Shown: piece by piece, positions 16,854-24,595 of the stretch | Layout: each line of letters begins with the position of its first letter | Position numbering within the stretch: position 1 is the stretch's first letter | DNA from: an uncultured Eubacteriales bacterium | GTDB taxonomy: Bacteria > Bacillota > Clostridia > Oscillospirales > Acutalibacteraceae | Length of the DNA stretch: 64,000 bases | NCBI GenBank assembly: GCA_934729465.1 | Contig: CAKVEP010000004.1 | Span: 62,001 to 126,000 of the forward strand | Reading direction: 5' to 3' | Position numbers and translations under genes: made by a program | The notes under the pieces: model-generated | What the model was told of the DNA's origin: nothing | Seen by the model: the letters and a program-made list of their open reading frames with translations, nothing else | Databases searched by the model: none

Positions 16854-19433
16854 ATGAAAAAGATGTCTTCAAGGGAAATTCGTGACAAATTTCTTCAATT
16901 CTTTCAAAACAACGACCATATGTTAATAGAAAATTCTTCGATAGTGCCTAAAAATGACCCAACTTTGTTGTTTATTAATTCGGGAATGGCTCCGCTGAAA
17001 AAATATTTTACGGGTGAAGAAAATCCGCCAAGTCCGAGGCTTTGCGATATACAATCTTGTATAAGAACAATAGACATAGACGATGTTGGGGACAAACATC
17101 ATCTAACAAGCTTTCAAATGCTAGGTAGCTGGTCAATAAATAATTACTTTAAAGAAAAAGCCATTAAATTAGCCTACGAATATTTGACTTCGTGTTTAAA
17201 AATACCAGTACAAAAACTTTACGTTACAATATTTTCAGGAGACGATGAATTAGGACTACAAGCTGATGAAGAATCCAAAGAATATTGGATAAAAGCGGGA
17301 ATAGACAAAGACCATGTTGTAGCTTGCGGAAAAGAAGACAATTTTTGGGGACCAACGTCTGAAACTGGACCGTGCGGACCTTGTACGGAAGTGTTTTACG
17401 ACACAGGAGAGGGCGAAGAATATGTTCCTGGCGGCGAATTTGACACTAAAAAACGCTATATAGAAATATGGAATGCGGGAGTGTTTATGCAGCTTAATAA
17501 GAACGCAGACGGAACCTACAGTAAATTAAGCTTTACAAGCGTAGACACAGGCGCAGGTCTTGAAAGATTATCTATGGTGATTAATGGAGCAAAGTCGGTT
17601 TATGAAACGGATTTGTTGTTGCCCATAAAGGAAAAGATAATTTCTGAGTTATCGGGCAAAGGTGCTTTAGATGAAAGAGATATTCTTATTATGACTGACC
17701 ACTTGAGGACGTCAACATTAATACTTTCAGAAAAAGTAAAGCCTTCTAACGAGGGTCGCGGATACATTCCAAGAAAATTAATTAGAAAATGTGTTATGAT
17801 AGTGGATAAAGCTAAGGTTGAAAACTTTAATTTTATAAATGTGTTAAAGTTTATTTTGGACTCTTATGCTGATATGTTCCCAAAATTCGAAGAAAACAGA
17901 GATTATATAATTTCAGAATTTCAAAAGGAATATGAACAATTTGAAAAAGTGTTAAAAAGCGGTCTGGATAAACTTGAACAAATAAAAGACAAAAATAATT
18001 CTATATCAGCTGAAGATGCTTTTGAGCTTGTTACTACCTATGGTTTACCTATAGACATTATAAAAGATTTTTCTAAGCAGTATAAAATTGAGCTTGACGA
18101 AAAAGGTTTTAAGGCTAAAATAGAAAAACATAAAGCTATATCAAGAAATAGCGGTAAGACAGGAATTAATTCTAATGCTATTAAGGAGGAACTGTTCTCA
18201 AACTGCGATAAAACTGAATTTTGTGGGTATGAAAATACAGAGTGTAAAGCGACTGTAGTAAAAATTTTAAAGGACGGAAACCAAGCCACAGAAGTAAGCT
18301 GCGAGGAAGAAATACAGATTGTTCTTAATAGAAGTTGTATGTATGCAGAGTCGGGCGGACAGTGCGCTGATAAGGGATTTATATATAATGATAAATTCAA
18401 AATGTGCGTAAACGACGTTAAAAAAACCAAATCTGGAGTGTTTGTTCATTTTGGAAAAGTTGAAAAAGGTACTATCTGTGACGAAGAAAACGTTAATGTT
18501 AAGATAGATGAACAGCGCAGACAAAAACTTGCTAATAATCATAGCTGCGTGCATTTACTTCAAAGTGCATTAAGAAAATTATATGGTAATGACTTGCATC
18601 AGGAAGGTTCTAAGGTTGAAGAAGATAGGCTAAGGTTTGACTTTAACTACGATAAAACATTAAGTCGTGAAGATATATATAATATAGAAAATATAGTGAA
18701 TGGCTATATAAGAGAAAATGTTAAATGTGTTATAGAGGAGAAAAATCTATCAGAGGCTGTAAAAGACGGAGCTATAGCTTTGTTTGATAGTAAGTATGGA
18801 GAAAAAGTAAGAGTTGTAACGTTTGGCGACATATCAAAAGAACTTTGCGGAGGAACTCACACCACATACACAGGAAATATAGGTCAGTTTGCAATATTGA
18901 CATCTGAAAGTATAGGCAAGGGAGTCAAGAGGATAACTGCCATTACAGGAAATGAAGCTGTTGCTTATTTTCATAACCAGCTAAGTATTTTAGATAGCGT
19001 TTCTGAATTAATGAAGGTAAAACCAGAGGGACTTGTTGAAAAATTAAAGAAACAGCTGTCTAAAAAGAGTACTGAAAATATTGAAAATTCAAACGATAAA
19101 ATAAGCGAAAAAGAAGTAAAATATTTTGAAGATAAGCTCGGAAATAAATGTGGATATATTTTTAAAGAATCAAGAAGTAAAACCACAGTAGATGAAGTGT
19201 TTAGTGTGGCAGATAAGATAAAAAGTATAGTGTTGTGCGTCTGCGGAAAAGATAAAAAACAAATCATAATTTGTTCTGGCAACAAGGAGCTTTATAAGGC
19301 TGACGAAATATTAAAATCAATGGCGAAAAACATAAACGCAAAAGGCGGAGGAAACAATAGAATGGCATCTGGTGGAGTATCTTGTGAATTTGAGGAAATA
19401 AAAGATGCGTTTATTAGCGAAATGAAAAAATAA
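16854..19433 (+). CDS. alaS: Alanyl-tRNA synthetase
   Basis: Class II synthetase charging tRNA-Ala. 859 aa, near the usual 870. Domain order: catalytic core (1 to about 240), tRNA-recognition helices, editing domain with HSCVH (HxxxH zinc/editing motif, about residues 563-567) and CGGTH (about 664-668), and a C-terminal domain with KGGGNNRMASGG. Motif 2 reads CIRTIDIDDVG...HLTSFQMLGSWS in place of the common IRAGGKHNDLENVG...HHTFFEMLGNFS; the shorter RTxDIxxVG form is known from some other bacterial phyla, so this is a divergent but complete enzyme. Lysine-rich, low-complexity stretches near 745-760. It has an extended -10 promoter; cinA follows. Confidence 0.94.
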   Translation: MKKMSSREIRDKFLQFFQNNDHMLIENSSIVPKNDPTLLFINSGMAPLKKYFTGEENPPSPRLCDIQSCIRTIDIDDVGDKHHLTSFQMLGSWSINNYFKEKAIKLAYEYLTSCLKIPVQKLYVTIFSGDDELGLQADEESKEYWIKAGIDKDHVVACGKEDNFWGPTSETGPCGPCTEVFYDTGEGEEYVPGGEFDTKKRYIEIWNAGVFMQLNKNADGTYSKLSFTSVDTGAGLERLSMVINGAKSVYETDLLLPIKEKIISELSGKGALDERDILIMTDHLRTSTLILSEKVKPSNEGRGYIPRKLIRKCVMIVDKAKVENFNFINVLKFILDSYADMFPKFEENRDYIISEFQKEYEQFEKVLKSGLDKLEQIKDKNNSISAEDAFELVTTYGLPIDIIKDFSKQYKIELDEKGFKAKIEKHKAISRNSGKTGINSNAIKEELFSNCDKTEFCGYENTECKATVVKILKDGNQATEVSCEEEIQIVLNRSCMYAESGGQCADKGFIYNDKFKMCVNDVKKTKSGVFVHFGKVEKGTICDEENVNVKIDEQRRQKLANNHSCVHLLQSALRKLYGNDLHQEGSKVEEDRLRFDFNYDKTLSREDIYNIENIVNGYIRENVKCVIEEKNLSEAVKDGAIALFDSKYGEKVRVVTFGDISKELCGGTHTTYTGNIGQFAILTSESIGKGVKRITAITGNEAVAYFHNQLSILDSVSELMKVKPEGLVEKLKKQLSKKSTENIENSNDKISEKEVKYFEDKLGNKCGYIFKESRSKTTVDEVFSVADKIKSIVLCVCGKDKKQIIICSGNKELYKADEILKSMAKNINAKGGGNNRMASGGVSCEFEEIKDAFISEMKK

Positions 19434-19476
19434 GATTTTTGTAATATTTTAGAATCTACGGGAGGAATACTCTGGT

Positions 19477-19959
19477 ATGAATGAAAAAGACGTTGCTGAA
19501 AAATTAGTCATGAAGCTGCAAGAATTAAAAAGAACAGTGTCAACAATGGAGTCGTGTACAGGCGGGGGGCTTGCAAATAAGATTACGAATGTTTGTGGAG
19601 CATCGGGAGTGTTTAATTTCTGTGCTGTAACCTATTCTAATGAGTATAAAATAAAAATGGGGGTTGACCCCGATGTTATAGAAAAATATAGTGTTTACAG
19701 CATAGAAACAGCTCGAGAAATGAGTCGGGAGATTAGTAAGTTTGCCAATTCTGATTACGGAATAGGAGTAACAGGAAAGTTGAATTGTGCAGATATTAGT
19801 AATCAAAGGGGCATGGACGACATAGTATATGTTAGCATCTATGATAGAAGAGCAAATGTATTTTTAGATAGTAGTATCAGAGTAGAGTCCGAAGACAGAG
19901 AGGAAAATAAAAATAAAATAATTTTAAATACCATCGAAAAATTATACAATATATTATAA
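19477..19959 (+). CDS. CinA C-terminal domain protein (nicotinamide-nucleotide amidase type)
   Basis: 160-aa stand-alone version of the CinA C-terminal domain, which in relatives deamidates nicotinamide mononucleotide in pyridine-nucleotide recycling. Seen: the active-site block STMESCTGGGLANKIT (about residues 21-36), GVFNFCAVTYSNEYKIKMGV (in parts), the Y..YSVYSIETAREMSR helix and the GIGVTG strand. After GVTG the family usually has IAGP; here it is KLNCAD, a local departure. The N-terminal molybdopterin-like domain of full CinA is absent, which is common in this class. GGGAGGA lies 9 bases before ATG 19477. The DUF4234 promoter begins immediately after its stop. Confidence 0.8.
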   Translation: MNEKDVAEKLVMKLQELKRTVSTMESCTGGGLANKITNVCGASGVFNFCAVTYSNEYKIKMGVDPDVIEKYSVYSIETAREMSREISKFANSDYGIGVTGKLNCADISNQRGMDDIVYVSIYDRRANVFLDSSIRVESEDREENKNKIILNTIEKLYNIL

Positions 19960-19964
19960 AGTCC

Positions 19965-19994
19965 TTGACATTAATACAAAAATTGTATACAATT
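19965..19994 (+). promoter_or_regulatory. Strong promoter with palindromic operator for the DUF4234 genes
   Basis: TTGACA (19965-19970), 17 bases, TACAAT (19988-19993). The -10 lies inside a perfect 14-base palindrome, AATTGTATACAATT (19981-19994). The ribosome site is only a few bases after the expected start of transcription. Confidence 0.75.
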
Positions 19995-20012
19995 AATGCG
20001 GAGGTGTTTAAT

Positions 20013-20450
20013 GTGGTTAAATATGGTAACATAGCATTAAGAATTATTGCAACAATCTTAACATGTGGAATTTATGGTCTTTTTTGGATGGCGTCTATAA
20101 ACAATAATGTCAATAGGCTAAGTGGTAACGATATAGAGAATGTAAGCGGGGGAATGACAGTTCTGTTATTATTCTTAACATGCGGAATTTATGGTTACTA
20201 TTGGGTATATAAAATGGGTGTAAAAATAGACGAAGCTAAAACAGAGAGAGGAATCCCAACTTCAAATAAAACGGGAATGTTGTATTTGGGGATACTTTTT
20301 GTTGGATTACTTTTAGGATTAGTGGGGATGTTCTTGGAATATAAAAATATTTACAGTTGTAAGTACTATCCGCTGAGCAGTGTAGTAACAATCGTGATTT
20401 ATGCTTTAATGCAAGATGAAATAAACAAATTTGCCCAGATTCAGGATTAA
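20013..20450 (+). CDS. DUF4234-type membrane protein, copy 1
   Basis: 145-aa protein of the DUF4234 type (function unknown): repeated LTCGIYG(L/Y)(F/Y)W segments in two membrane helices (about residues 8-28 and 46-66), a charged stretch KIDEAKTERGI (about 70-80) and a further membrane region (85-135). It begins with GTG 20013 giving MVKYGNIALRI as in copies 2 and 3; GGAGGTG at 20000-20006 precedes it. The upstream in-frame start at 19965 would run through the promoter and is rejected. First of three tandem paralogues followed by a DUF2752 gene; all four probably share one transcript. Confidence 0.8.
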   Translation: MVKYGNIALRIIATILTCGIYGLFWMASINNNVNRLSGNDIENVSGGMTVLLLFLTCGIYGYYWVYKMGVKIDEAKTERGIPTSNKTGMLYLGILFVGLLLGLVGMFLEYKNIYSCKYYPLSSVVTIVIYALMQDEINKFAQIQD

Positions 20451-20461
20451 AAAAAACTATA

Positions 20462-20516
20462 AGGAGGTGCTTACTATGGTTAAATATGGTAACATAGCAT
20501 TAAGAATTATTGTGAC
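20462..20516 (+). repeat. 55-bp direct repeat, unit A (RBS and start of DUF4234 copy 2)
   Basis: Identical by eye to 20946-21000: it covers the AGGAGGTG ribosome site, the spacer and the first 14 codons. The same coding block without the RBS part recurs, slightly changed, at copy 1. Confidence 0.9.
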
Positions 20517-20922
20517 AATCTTAACGCTTGGAATTTATGGTTTTTTCTGGATGGCGTCTATAACAAACGATGTCAATGAGTTAAGCGGAGAAAATGAAGG
20601 AACTGTTAGTGGAGCTAGAGTAGTTTTGCTTAATATATTAACATGTGGAATTTATAGCTATTATTGGTCATATAAAATGGGCGAAAGAATAGACAAAGCT
20701 AAAATGGATAGAGGAATTTCAACTTCAAACAAAGCGGCAATACTGTATTTAGGGTTATCAATAGTAGAAATATTTCTTGTAAAAATTGTATCTTTTTTTA
20801 ACTCTCAAGATTTTGGTAATTTTAGTATTATTAAGTATATTCCAGTTGGAGGAGTAATAACAATAGTGGTTTATTCTTTAATGCAGAATGAAATAAATAA
20901 ATTTGTGGAAGGTCAAGATTAA
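20476..20922 (+). CDS. DUF4234-type membrane protein, copy 2
   Basis: 148 aa, closely similar to copies 1 and 3, with the LT(L/C)GIYG(F/Y)(F/Y)W repeats at about residues 15-25 and 53-63, and the motif GERIDKAKMDRGI between membrane segments. It is the longest of the three because of a hydrophilic loop around SQDFGNFSIIKY (about 112-125) between the last two membrane helices, also present in altered form in copy 1. ATG 20476 is set by AGGAGGTGC seven bases upstream and by the shared MVKYGN start. The function is unknown; related small membrane proteins often sit beside DUF2752 genes. Confidence 0.8.
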   Translation: MVKYGNIALRIIVTILTLGIYGFFWMASITNDVNELSGENEGTVSGARVVLLNILTCGIYSYYWSYKMGERIDKAKMDRGISTSNKAAILYLGLSIVEIFLVKIVSFFNSQDFGNFSIIKYIPVGGVITIVVYSLMQNEINKFVEGQD

Positions 20923-20945
20923 AAAATATTATAATTTTACTACTT

Positions 20946-21000
20946 AGGAGGTGCTTACTATGGTTAAATATGGTAACATAGCATTAAGAATTATTGTGAC
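20946..21000 (+). repeat. 55-bp direct repeat, unit B (RBS and start of DUF4234 copy 3)
   Basis: Identical by eye to 20462-20516, 484 bases upstream; marks recent tandem gene duplication or gene conversion. Confidence 0.9.
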
Positions 21001-21337
21001 GGTTGTAACGTGCGGGATTTACGGATTTGTTTGGCTATCGTCCTTGGCAGACGATGTGAACGAGCTAAGCGGACAAGATGAAAAAAATAATTTAAGCGGA
21101 GCAATGACAGTTTTATTTACGATATTAACATGTGGAATTTACAGAATTTATTGGGCTTATAAAGCGGGCGAAATGATAGATAAAGCCAAAAAAGACAGAG
21201 GAATGTCAAGTTCTGATAATTTGGCGATAGTATATTTGGTGCTAGCGGTTCTTTCTTATTTTACCGGAATTACAGGAATAGTGATGTATGCCTTAATGCA
21301 AGATCAAATAAACAAGTTTGTAAATGATAAGACATGA
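20960..21337 (+). CDS. DUF4234-type membrane protein, copy 3
   Basis: 125 aa, shortest of the three: the hydrophilic loop present before the last membrane helix in copies 1 and 2 is missing (LAVLSYFTGITGIVMYAL runs straight through). Shared blocks are MVKYGNIALRIIVT at the start, TCGIYGF and TCGIYRIYWAYKAGE, KAKKDRG and ALMQDQINKFV at the end. ATG 20960 follows AGGAGGTGC; the in-frame GTG at 20951 lies inside the ribosome site. The stop overlaps the DUF2752 start by four bases (ATGA), so these two are translationally coupled. Confidence 0.8.
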   Translation: MVKYGNIALRIIVTVVTCGIYGFVWLSSLADDVNELSGQDEKNNLSGAMTVLFTILTCGIYRIYWAYKAGEMIDKAKKDRGMSSSDNLAIVYLVLAVLSYFTGITGIVMYALMQDQINKFVNDKT

Positions 21338-21747
21338 AAACAAGATTAAGAAAAATTATAGTTAATATGATACTTTTACTAGCTATGGGAATTACATATT
21401 TAGTGTGGTGCCGGGTAACGGGACTATATATTCCTTGTATTTTTAGGAGTGTGACGGGATTATATTGTCCCGGCTGCGGGATAACACATATGTTTGTGGC
21501 TTTGTCGAAGCTCGATTTTGCTGAGGCTTATAGGTGTAATGCTGTGGTGCTTGTCTTGCTGCCCATATGGCTGGTTTTATTGTTTGACGTTTTAAGGCAA
21601 TACGTATTAAACGGAACTTTAAAATTGAGTAAACTTCAAAATTTGGTTTTGTGGTTATCGCTTTGGTGTTTAGGGGTATTTTTTTTAATAAGAAACTTTA
21701 GTTATTTTAAAACGATTTTTCTATTGATAAAATTTTTTACGATGTAA
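21334..21747 (+). CDS. DUF2752 domain membrane protein
   Basis: 137-aa membrane protein of the DUF2752 family, function unknown. The family signature is clear: GLYCPGCGITHMFVAL at about residues 42-57, with two Cys and a His that could bind metal, flanked by hydrophobic segments (about 10-30, 70-90 and 98-118). RCNA at about 67-70 after the signature is also typical. It overlaps DUF4234 copy 3 by four bases, in line with the frequent pairing of these two families in Firmicutes. Expected to sit in the cytoplasmic membrane. A new promoter for rubrerythrin begins right after its stop. Confidence 0.82.
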   Translation: MKTRLRKIIVNMILLLAMGITYLVWCRVTGLYIPCIFRSVTGLYCPGCGITHMFVALSKLDFAEAYRCNAVVLVLLPIWLVLLFDVLRQYVLNGTLKLSKLQNLVLWLSLWCLGVFFLIRNFSYFKTIFLLIKFFTM

Positions 21748-21750
21748 TTA

Positions 21751-21779
21751 TTGAAATATTTAGAATTATTTGGTAGTAT
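21751..21779 (+). promoter_or_regulatory. Promoter for rubrerythrin
   Basis: TTGAAA (21751-21756), 17 bases, TAGTAT (21774-21779) with a TGG just before the -10. About 27 bases before the ATG. Confidence 0.65.
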
Positions 21780-21805
21780 AAAGTAAAAAATTAGGAGGAG
21801 TTTTA

Positions 21806-22351
21806 ATGGACATGAAATTAAAAGGAACCAAAACTGAGGCAAATTTAAAAGAAGCATTTGCAGGGGAGTCGCAGGCAAGGAATAAATATACATACTACGC
21901 TGCTAAAGCTCGTAAAGACGGCTATGAGCAAATAGCTGAGATATTTGAAGAAACGGCTGCCAATGAAAAAGAACATGCAAAAATGTGGTATAAACTTTTG
22001 TGTGGAGGGGAAGTGCCGTCGACGATTGACAATCTAAGGGACGCTGCAAATGGAGAGAACTTTGAATGGACAGATATGTATAATCGTATGGCAGAAGAGG
22101 CAAGAGAAGAAGGCTTTGAAAAAATTGCCTATCTTTTTGAAGAAGTAGGCAAGATAGAAAAGGAACACGAAAAAAGATATCTTAAATTGTTGTCTAATGT
22201 TGAGAAAGAAATGGTGTTTTCTAAAGATGGCGACGCTATATGGAAGTGTAGAAATTGCGGTCATATCGTTATAGGAAAAAATGCTCCTGAAGTTTGTCCG
22301 GTTTGCAATCACCCAAAGGCTTATTTTGAGGTAAAAGCTGAAAATTATTAA
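21806..22351 (+). CDS. rbr: Rubrerythrin
   Basis: Cytoplasmic peroxidase of anaerobes that removes hydrogen peroxide with electrons from rubredoxin or NADH-linked donors. 181 aa. The ferritin-like di-iron domain has the ligand pattern E..ARNKYTYYA (about 20-30), EETAANEKEHAKMW (EExxxxExxH), EEAREEGFEKIAYLFEEVGKIEKEHEKRY (in parts). The C-terminal rubredoxin-like domain has WKCRNCGHI and EVCPVCNHP (about 147-173), the Fe(SCys)4 site. AGGAGG at 21793-21798 supports ATG 21806; ATG 21812 is an alternative. Flanked by its own promoter and a strong terminator, so it is monocistronic. Confidence 0.96.
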   Translation: MDMKLKGTKTEANLKEAFAGESQARNKYTYYAAKARKDGYEQIAEIFEETAANEKEHAKMWYKLLCGGEVPSTIDNLRDAANGENFEWTDMYNRMAEEAREEGFEKIAYLFEEVGKIEKEHEKRYLKLLSNVEKEMVFSKDGDAIWKCRNCGHIVIGKNAPEVCPVCNHPKAYFEVKAENY

Positions 22352-22359
22352 AATCTACA

Positions 22360-22397
22360 AGGAAAGCGTTTAAAAAATTAGCGCTTTCCTATTTTAT
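22360..22397 (+). terminator. Terminator after rubrerythrin
   Basis: AGGAAAGCG and CGCTTTCCT form a perfect 9-bp stem around a 13-base loop, followed by ATTTTAT. Confidence 0.8.
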
Positions 22398-22401
22398 GTA
22401 C

Positions 22402-22430
22402 TTGACTAATTTTAAAAATAAATGTATAAT
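22402..22430 (+). promoter_or_regulatory. Promoter for tRNA-Ser
   Basis: TTGACT (22402-22407), 17 bases, TATAAT (22425-22430). The leader of about 65 bases between it and the tRNA holds an 8-bp inverted repeat (TAAGGTAA / TTACCTTA) and a repeated ATTGATTATG. Confidence 0.8.
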
Positions 22431-22501
22431 ACTAAGGTAAAAGTGAATATGCATTGATTATGTTAAACTTACCTTAGGGTAGGTAAAATGTGATTGATTA
22501 T

Positions 22502-22593
22502 GGAGATGTACCCAAGCGGCTGAAGGGTTCGGATTCGAAATCCGATAGGTCGGTTTTGCCGGCGCAAGAGTTCAAATCTCTTCATCTCCGCCA
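22502..22593 (+). tRNA. tRNA-Ser (anticodon CGA)
   Basis: 92-base tRNA with long variable arm, as for serine. Acceptor arms GGAGATG and CATCTCC pair perfectly, followed by discriminator G and an encoded CCA. The anticodon stem GGATT/AATCC encloses a loop with CGA, reading UCG codons. T arm carries TTCAAAT. It has its own promoter and terminator. The 339-base stretch 22352-22690 without a protein gene is fully used by the rubrerythrin terminator, this tRNA unit and the promoter of the restriction gene. Confidence 0.96.
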
Positions 22594-22597
22594 ATGT

Positions 22598-22640
22598 AAG
22601 AAGTCGCCGGAAGGTGGCTTCTTATCGTTTTGACTTTTTT
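22598..22640 (+). terminator. Terminator after tRNA-Ser
   Basis: AAGAAGTCGCC and GGTGGCTTCTT form an 11-bp stem with a GGAA loop, followed after a few bases by a T run that also holds the next -35 element. Confidence 0.8.
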
Positions 22641-22658
22641 TATGTAAATCAGTATATT
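22630..22658 (+). promoter_or_regulatory. Promoter for the restriction-modification pair
   Basis: TTGACT (22630-22635), 17 bases, TATATT (22653-22658), overlapping the tail of the tRNA terminator; 32 bases before the endonuclease ATG. Confidence 0.65.
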
Positions 22659-22690
22659 CATGTTAACGAAAAATCACGAAAGGCAACCAA

Positions 22691-23542
22691 ATGAGCAATA
22701 TTATAAATGCAATAATAAATTTAGTAAATAACCCTATAACAGACATAAAAGAATATTACAAAGGCAATAATAGAGCGAATAATACGGGAGATGCTTTGGA
22801 GGAATATGTGAAAGACATATTTTCAAATACATTTAACGACGATGTATCTACTCGTGAAAAAAAGATTAAGCAAACCTTTAGCTATCTTGGAAATAGCAGT
22901 AATCCGCCGGATGCGGTGCTGATAAATGGCGATGCAATAGAAGTTAAAAAAATAGAATCTAAAAATTCAGCTATAGCGTTAAATAGTAGTTACCCAAAGC
23001 AAAAACTTTATAGAAACAGTAGTATGATAAATAAAAACTGCAAAGAGATAGATGGCGGCAACTGGCGTGAGAAAGACGTTATATATGTTGTTGGAGTTGT
23101 TAGTAAGGGTAATAATTTAGCCCATTTGTGTATGGTTTACGGAAGTGATTATTGTGCGAGTGACAGGACTTACAGTACAATAAAAGAAACAATAAAAACC
23201 GGAGTGGAATCGATTCCTAACATTGTTTTTGTGGAAAGTAAAGAATTAGGTCATATAAACAAAGTAGACCCACTGGGAGTAACTTATATGAGAGTAAGAG
23301 GAATGTGGGGAATTGATAATCCATGGAAAGTGTTCAGTTACATATACGAAAGAGACATGGAAAAACAATTTAATTTTATGAGTATTATAAATGAAGAAAA
23401 GTGGAACTCTTTTGATAATACTGATGCTTTGATTGATTTAAGCCGAGAAAAAAGTAATTTAAAGATTAGTGATGTAAAAATAAAGAATCCGGACGATGTT
23501 AATGAAACAAAGAATGTGAAATTAGTTGAATTTAGCTTTTAG
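22691..23542 (+). CDS. Type II restriction endonuclease, NgoPII-like (predicted GGCC)
   Basis: 283-aa protein that I recognise as the NgoPII-type endonuclease family. Typical blocks: IINAIINLVNNP at the start, NNRANNTGDALEEYVKDIF (about 28-46), SYLGNSSNPPDAVLINGDAIEVKK (about 60-83, in parts), where the D...EVK pattern is the likely PD-(D/E)xK metal site, and the long block VDPLGVTYMRVRGMWGIDNPW (about 196-216, in parts). It cuts double-stranded DNA; GGCC specificity is inferred from the family and from the partner methyltransferase. Ribosome site is weak (AAAGG). The methyltransferase starts 22 bases after its stop. No controller protein gene is present. Composition matches the neighbours. 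Confidence 0.88.
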   Translation: MSNIINAIINLVNNPITDIKEYYKGNNRANNTGDALEEYVKDIFSNTFNDDVSTREKKIKQTFSYLGNSSNPPDAVLINGDAIEVKKIESKNSAIALNSSYPKQKLYRNSSMINKNCKEIDGGNWREKDVIYVVGVVSKGNNLAHLCMVYGSDYCASDRTYSTIKETIKTGVESIPNIVFVESKELGHINKVDPLGVTYMRVRGMWGIDNPWKVFSYIYERDMEKQFNFMSIINEEKWNSFDNTDALIDLSREKSNLKISDVKIKNPDDVNETKNVKLVEFSF

Positions 23543-23564
23543 ATATTGGAGTGTGGAGTGGCTG

Positions 23565-24563
23565 ATGAATTTAATAAGTCTGTTTTCGGGAGCCGGAGGG
23601 CTTGATTTAGGGTTTGAAAAAGCAGGATTTAAAATTTGTGTTGCTAATGAGTTCGATTCATCAATATGGGCAACATATGAAAAAAATCACTCAGCCCCTT
23701 TGATAAAAGATGACATTCGCAATTTAGATGAAAGCGTGTTTCCAAGAAACGTCGATGGTATTATAGGGGGACCTCCGTGTCAAAGCTGGAGCGAAGCAGG
23801 GTCTTTAAGAGGAATAAATGATTCAAGAGGGAAACTTTTTTTTGACTATATAAGGATATTAAAAAATACAAAACCAAAGTTTTTCCTAGCAGAAAACGTT
23901 TCGGGAATGCTTAGAAAACGTCATTTTGAAGCGGTTTCGAATATAGTAGATATGTTTGAAAAAACGGGATATGACGTTACTATAAATTTAGTTAATGCCG
24001 CAAATTACGGGGTTCCACAAGACAGAAACAGGGTTTTTTACATAGGATTTAGAAAAGATTTAAAAGTAAATTTTGAATTTCCTAAAGCAACAACGTCCGA
24101 TAAAAATAATAAAAAAACGATGCGTGACGCAATATGGGACCTTAAAGATAGTGCAGTACCAGCGCTTTCAAAAAATAAAACAAACGGTAAATTAGAGATT
24201 TTAAATCACGAGTATTTTGTTGGCGAGTATTCAACAATTTTTATGAGCAGAAATAGAGTAAGGTCGTGGGACGAGCAAGCGTTTACGATACAAGCCAGTG
24301 GTAGGCAGTGTCAGCTTCACCCGCAAGCTCCTAAAATGATACAAATTGAAAAAAATAAACGTATTTTTGAGCCGGGAAAAGAAAGTTTGTACAGAAGACT
24401 TACCGTGCGTGAATGCGCAAGATTACAAGGTTTTCCAGACGATTTTGAATTTATTTATAATGATGTTAATGATGGGTATAAAATGATAGGCAACGCTGTT
24501 CCGATAGAATTGTCGTATATAGTTGCAAAAGAAATAAAGAAGTGTATAGATGATAGTAATTGA
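23565..24563 (+). CDS. DNA (cytosine-5) methyltransferase, HaeIII-like (predicted GGCC)
   Basis: 332-aa C5-methyltransferase protecting host DNA from the adjacent endonuclease. Motif I LISLFSGAGGLDLGFEKAGF is at residues 3-22, motif IV GGPPCQSWSEAGSLRG holds the catalytic Cys, motif VI is FLAENVSG, motif VIII QDRNRVFYIGF, and motifs IX-X are RRLTVRECARLQGFPDDF and YKMIGNAVP. The target-recognition region FMSRNRVRSWDEQAFTIQASGRQCQLHP (quoted in part: SRNRVRSW, QASGRQCQLHP) closely follows M.HaeIII, so GGCC is a specific prediction. Start ATG 23565 has GGAG at 23555-23558 and gives the family N-terminus; the upstream in-frame codon at 23526 lies in the endonuclease gene. Confidence 0.94.
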   Translation: MNLISLFSGAGGLDLGFEKAGFKICVANEFDSSIWATYEKNHSAPLIKDDIRNLDESVFPRNVDGIIGGPPCQSWSEAGSLRGINDSRGKLFFDYIRILKNTKPKFFLAENVSGMLRKRHFEAVSNIVDMFEKTGYDVTINLVNAANYGVPQDRNRVFYIGFRKDLKVNFEFPKATTSDKNNKKTMRDAIWDLKDSAVPALSKNKTNGKLEILNHEYFVGEYSTIFMSRNRVRSWDEQAFTIQASGRQCQLHPQAPKMIQIEKNKRIFEPGKESLYRRLTVRECARLQGFPDDFEFIYNDVNDGYKMIGNAVPIELSYIVAKEIKKCIDDSN

Positions 24564-24595
24564 TGAATCATCTCTTTCGAAATGGGTGAAAATGG

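Noticed and set aside
20462..21000. Insertion sequence ends
   Set aside because: The 55-bp repeats are direct and cover the ribosome site and start codons of paralogous genes; no transposase is present.
21334..21747. Reading the DUF2752 protein as a thioredoxin-like redox protein because of its CPGC motif
   Set aside because: The motif sits between membrane helices and continues as GITH, which is the DUF2752 signature; no thioredoxin fold elements are present.
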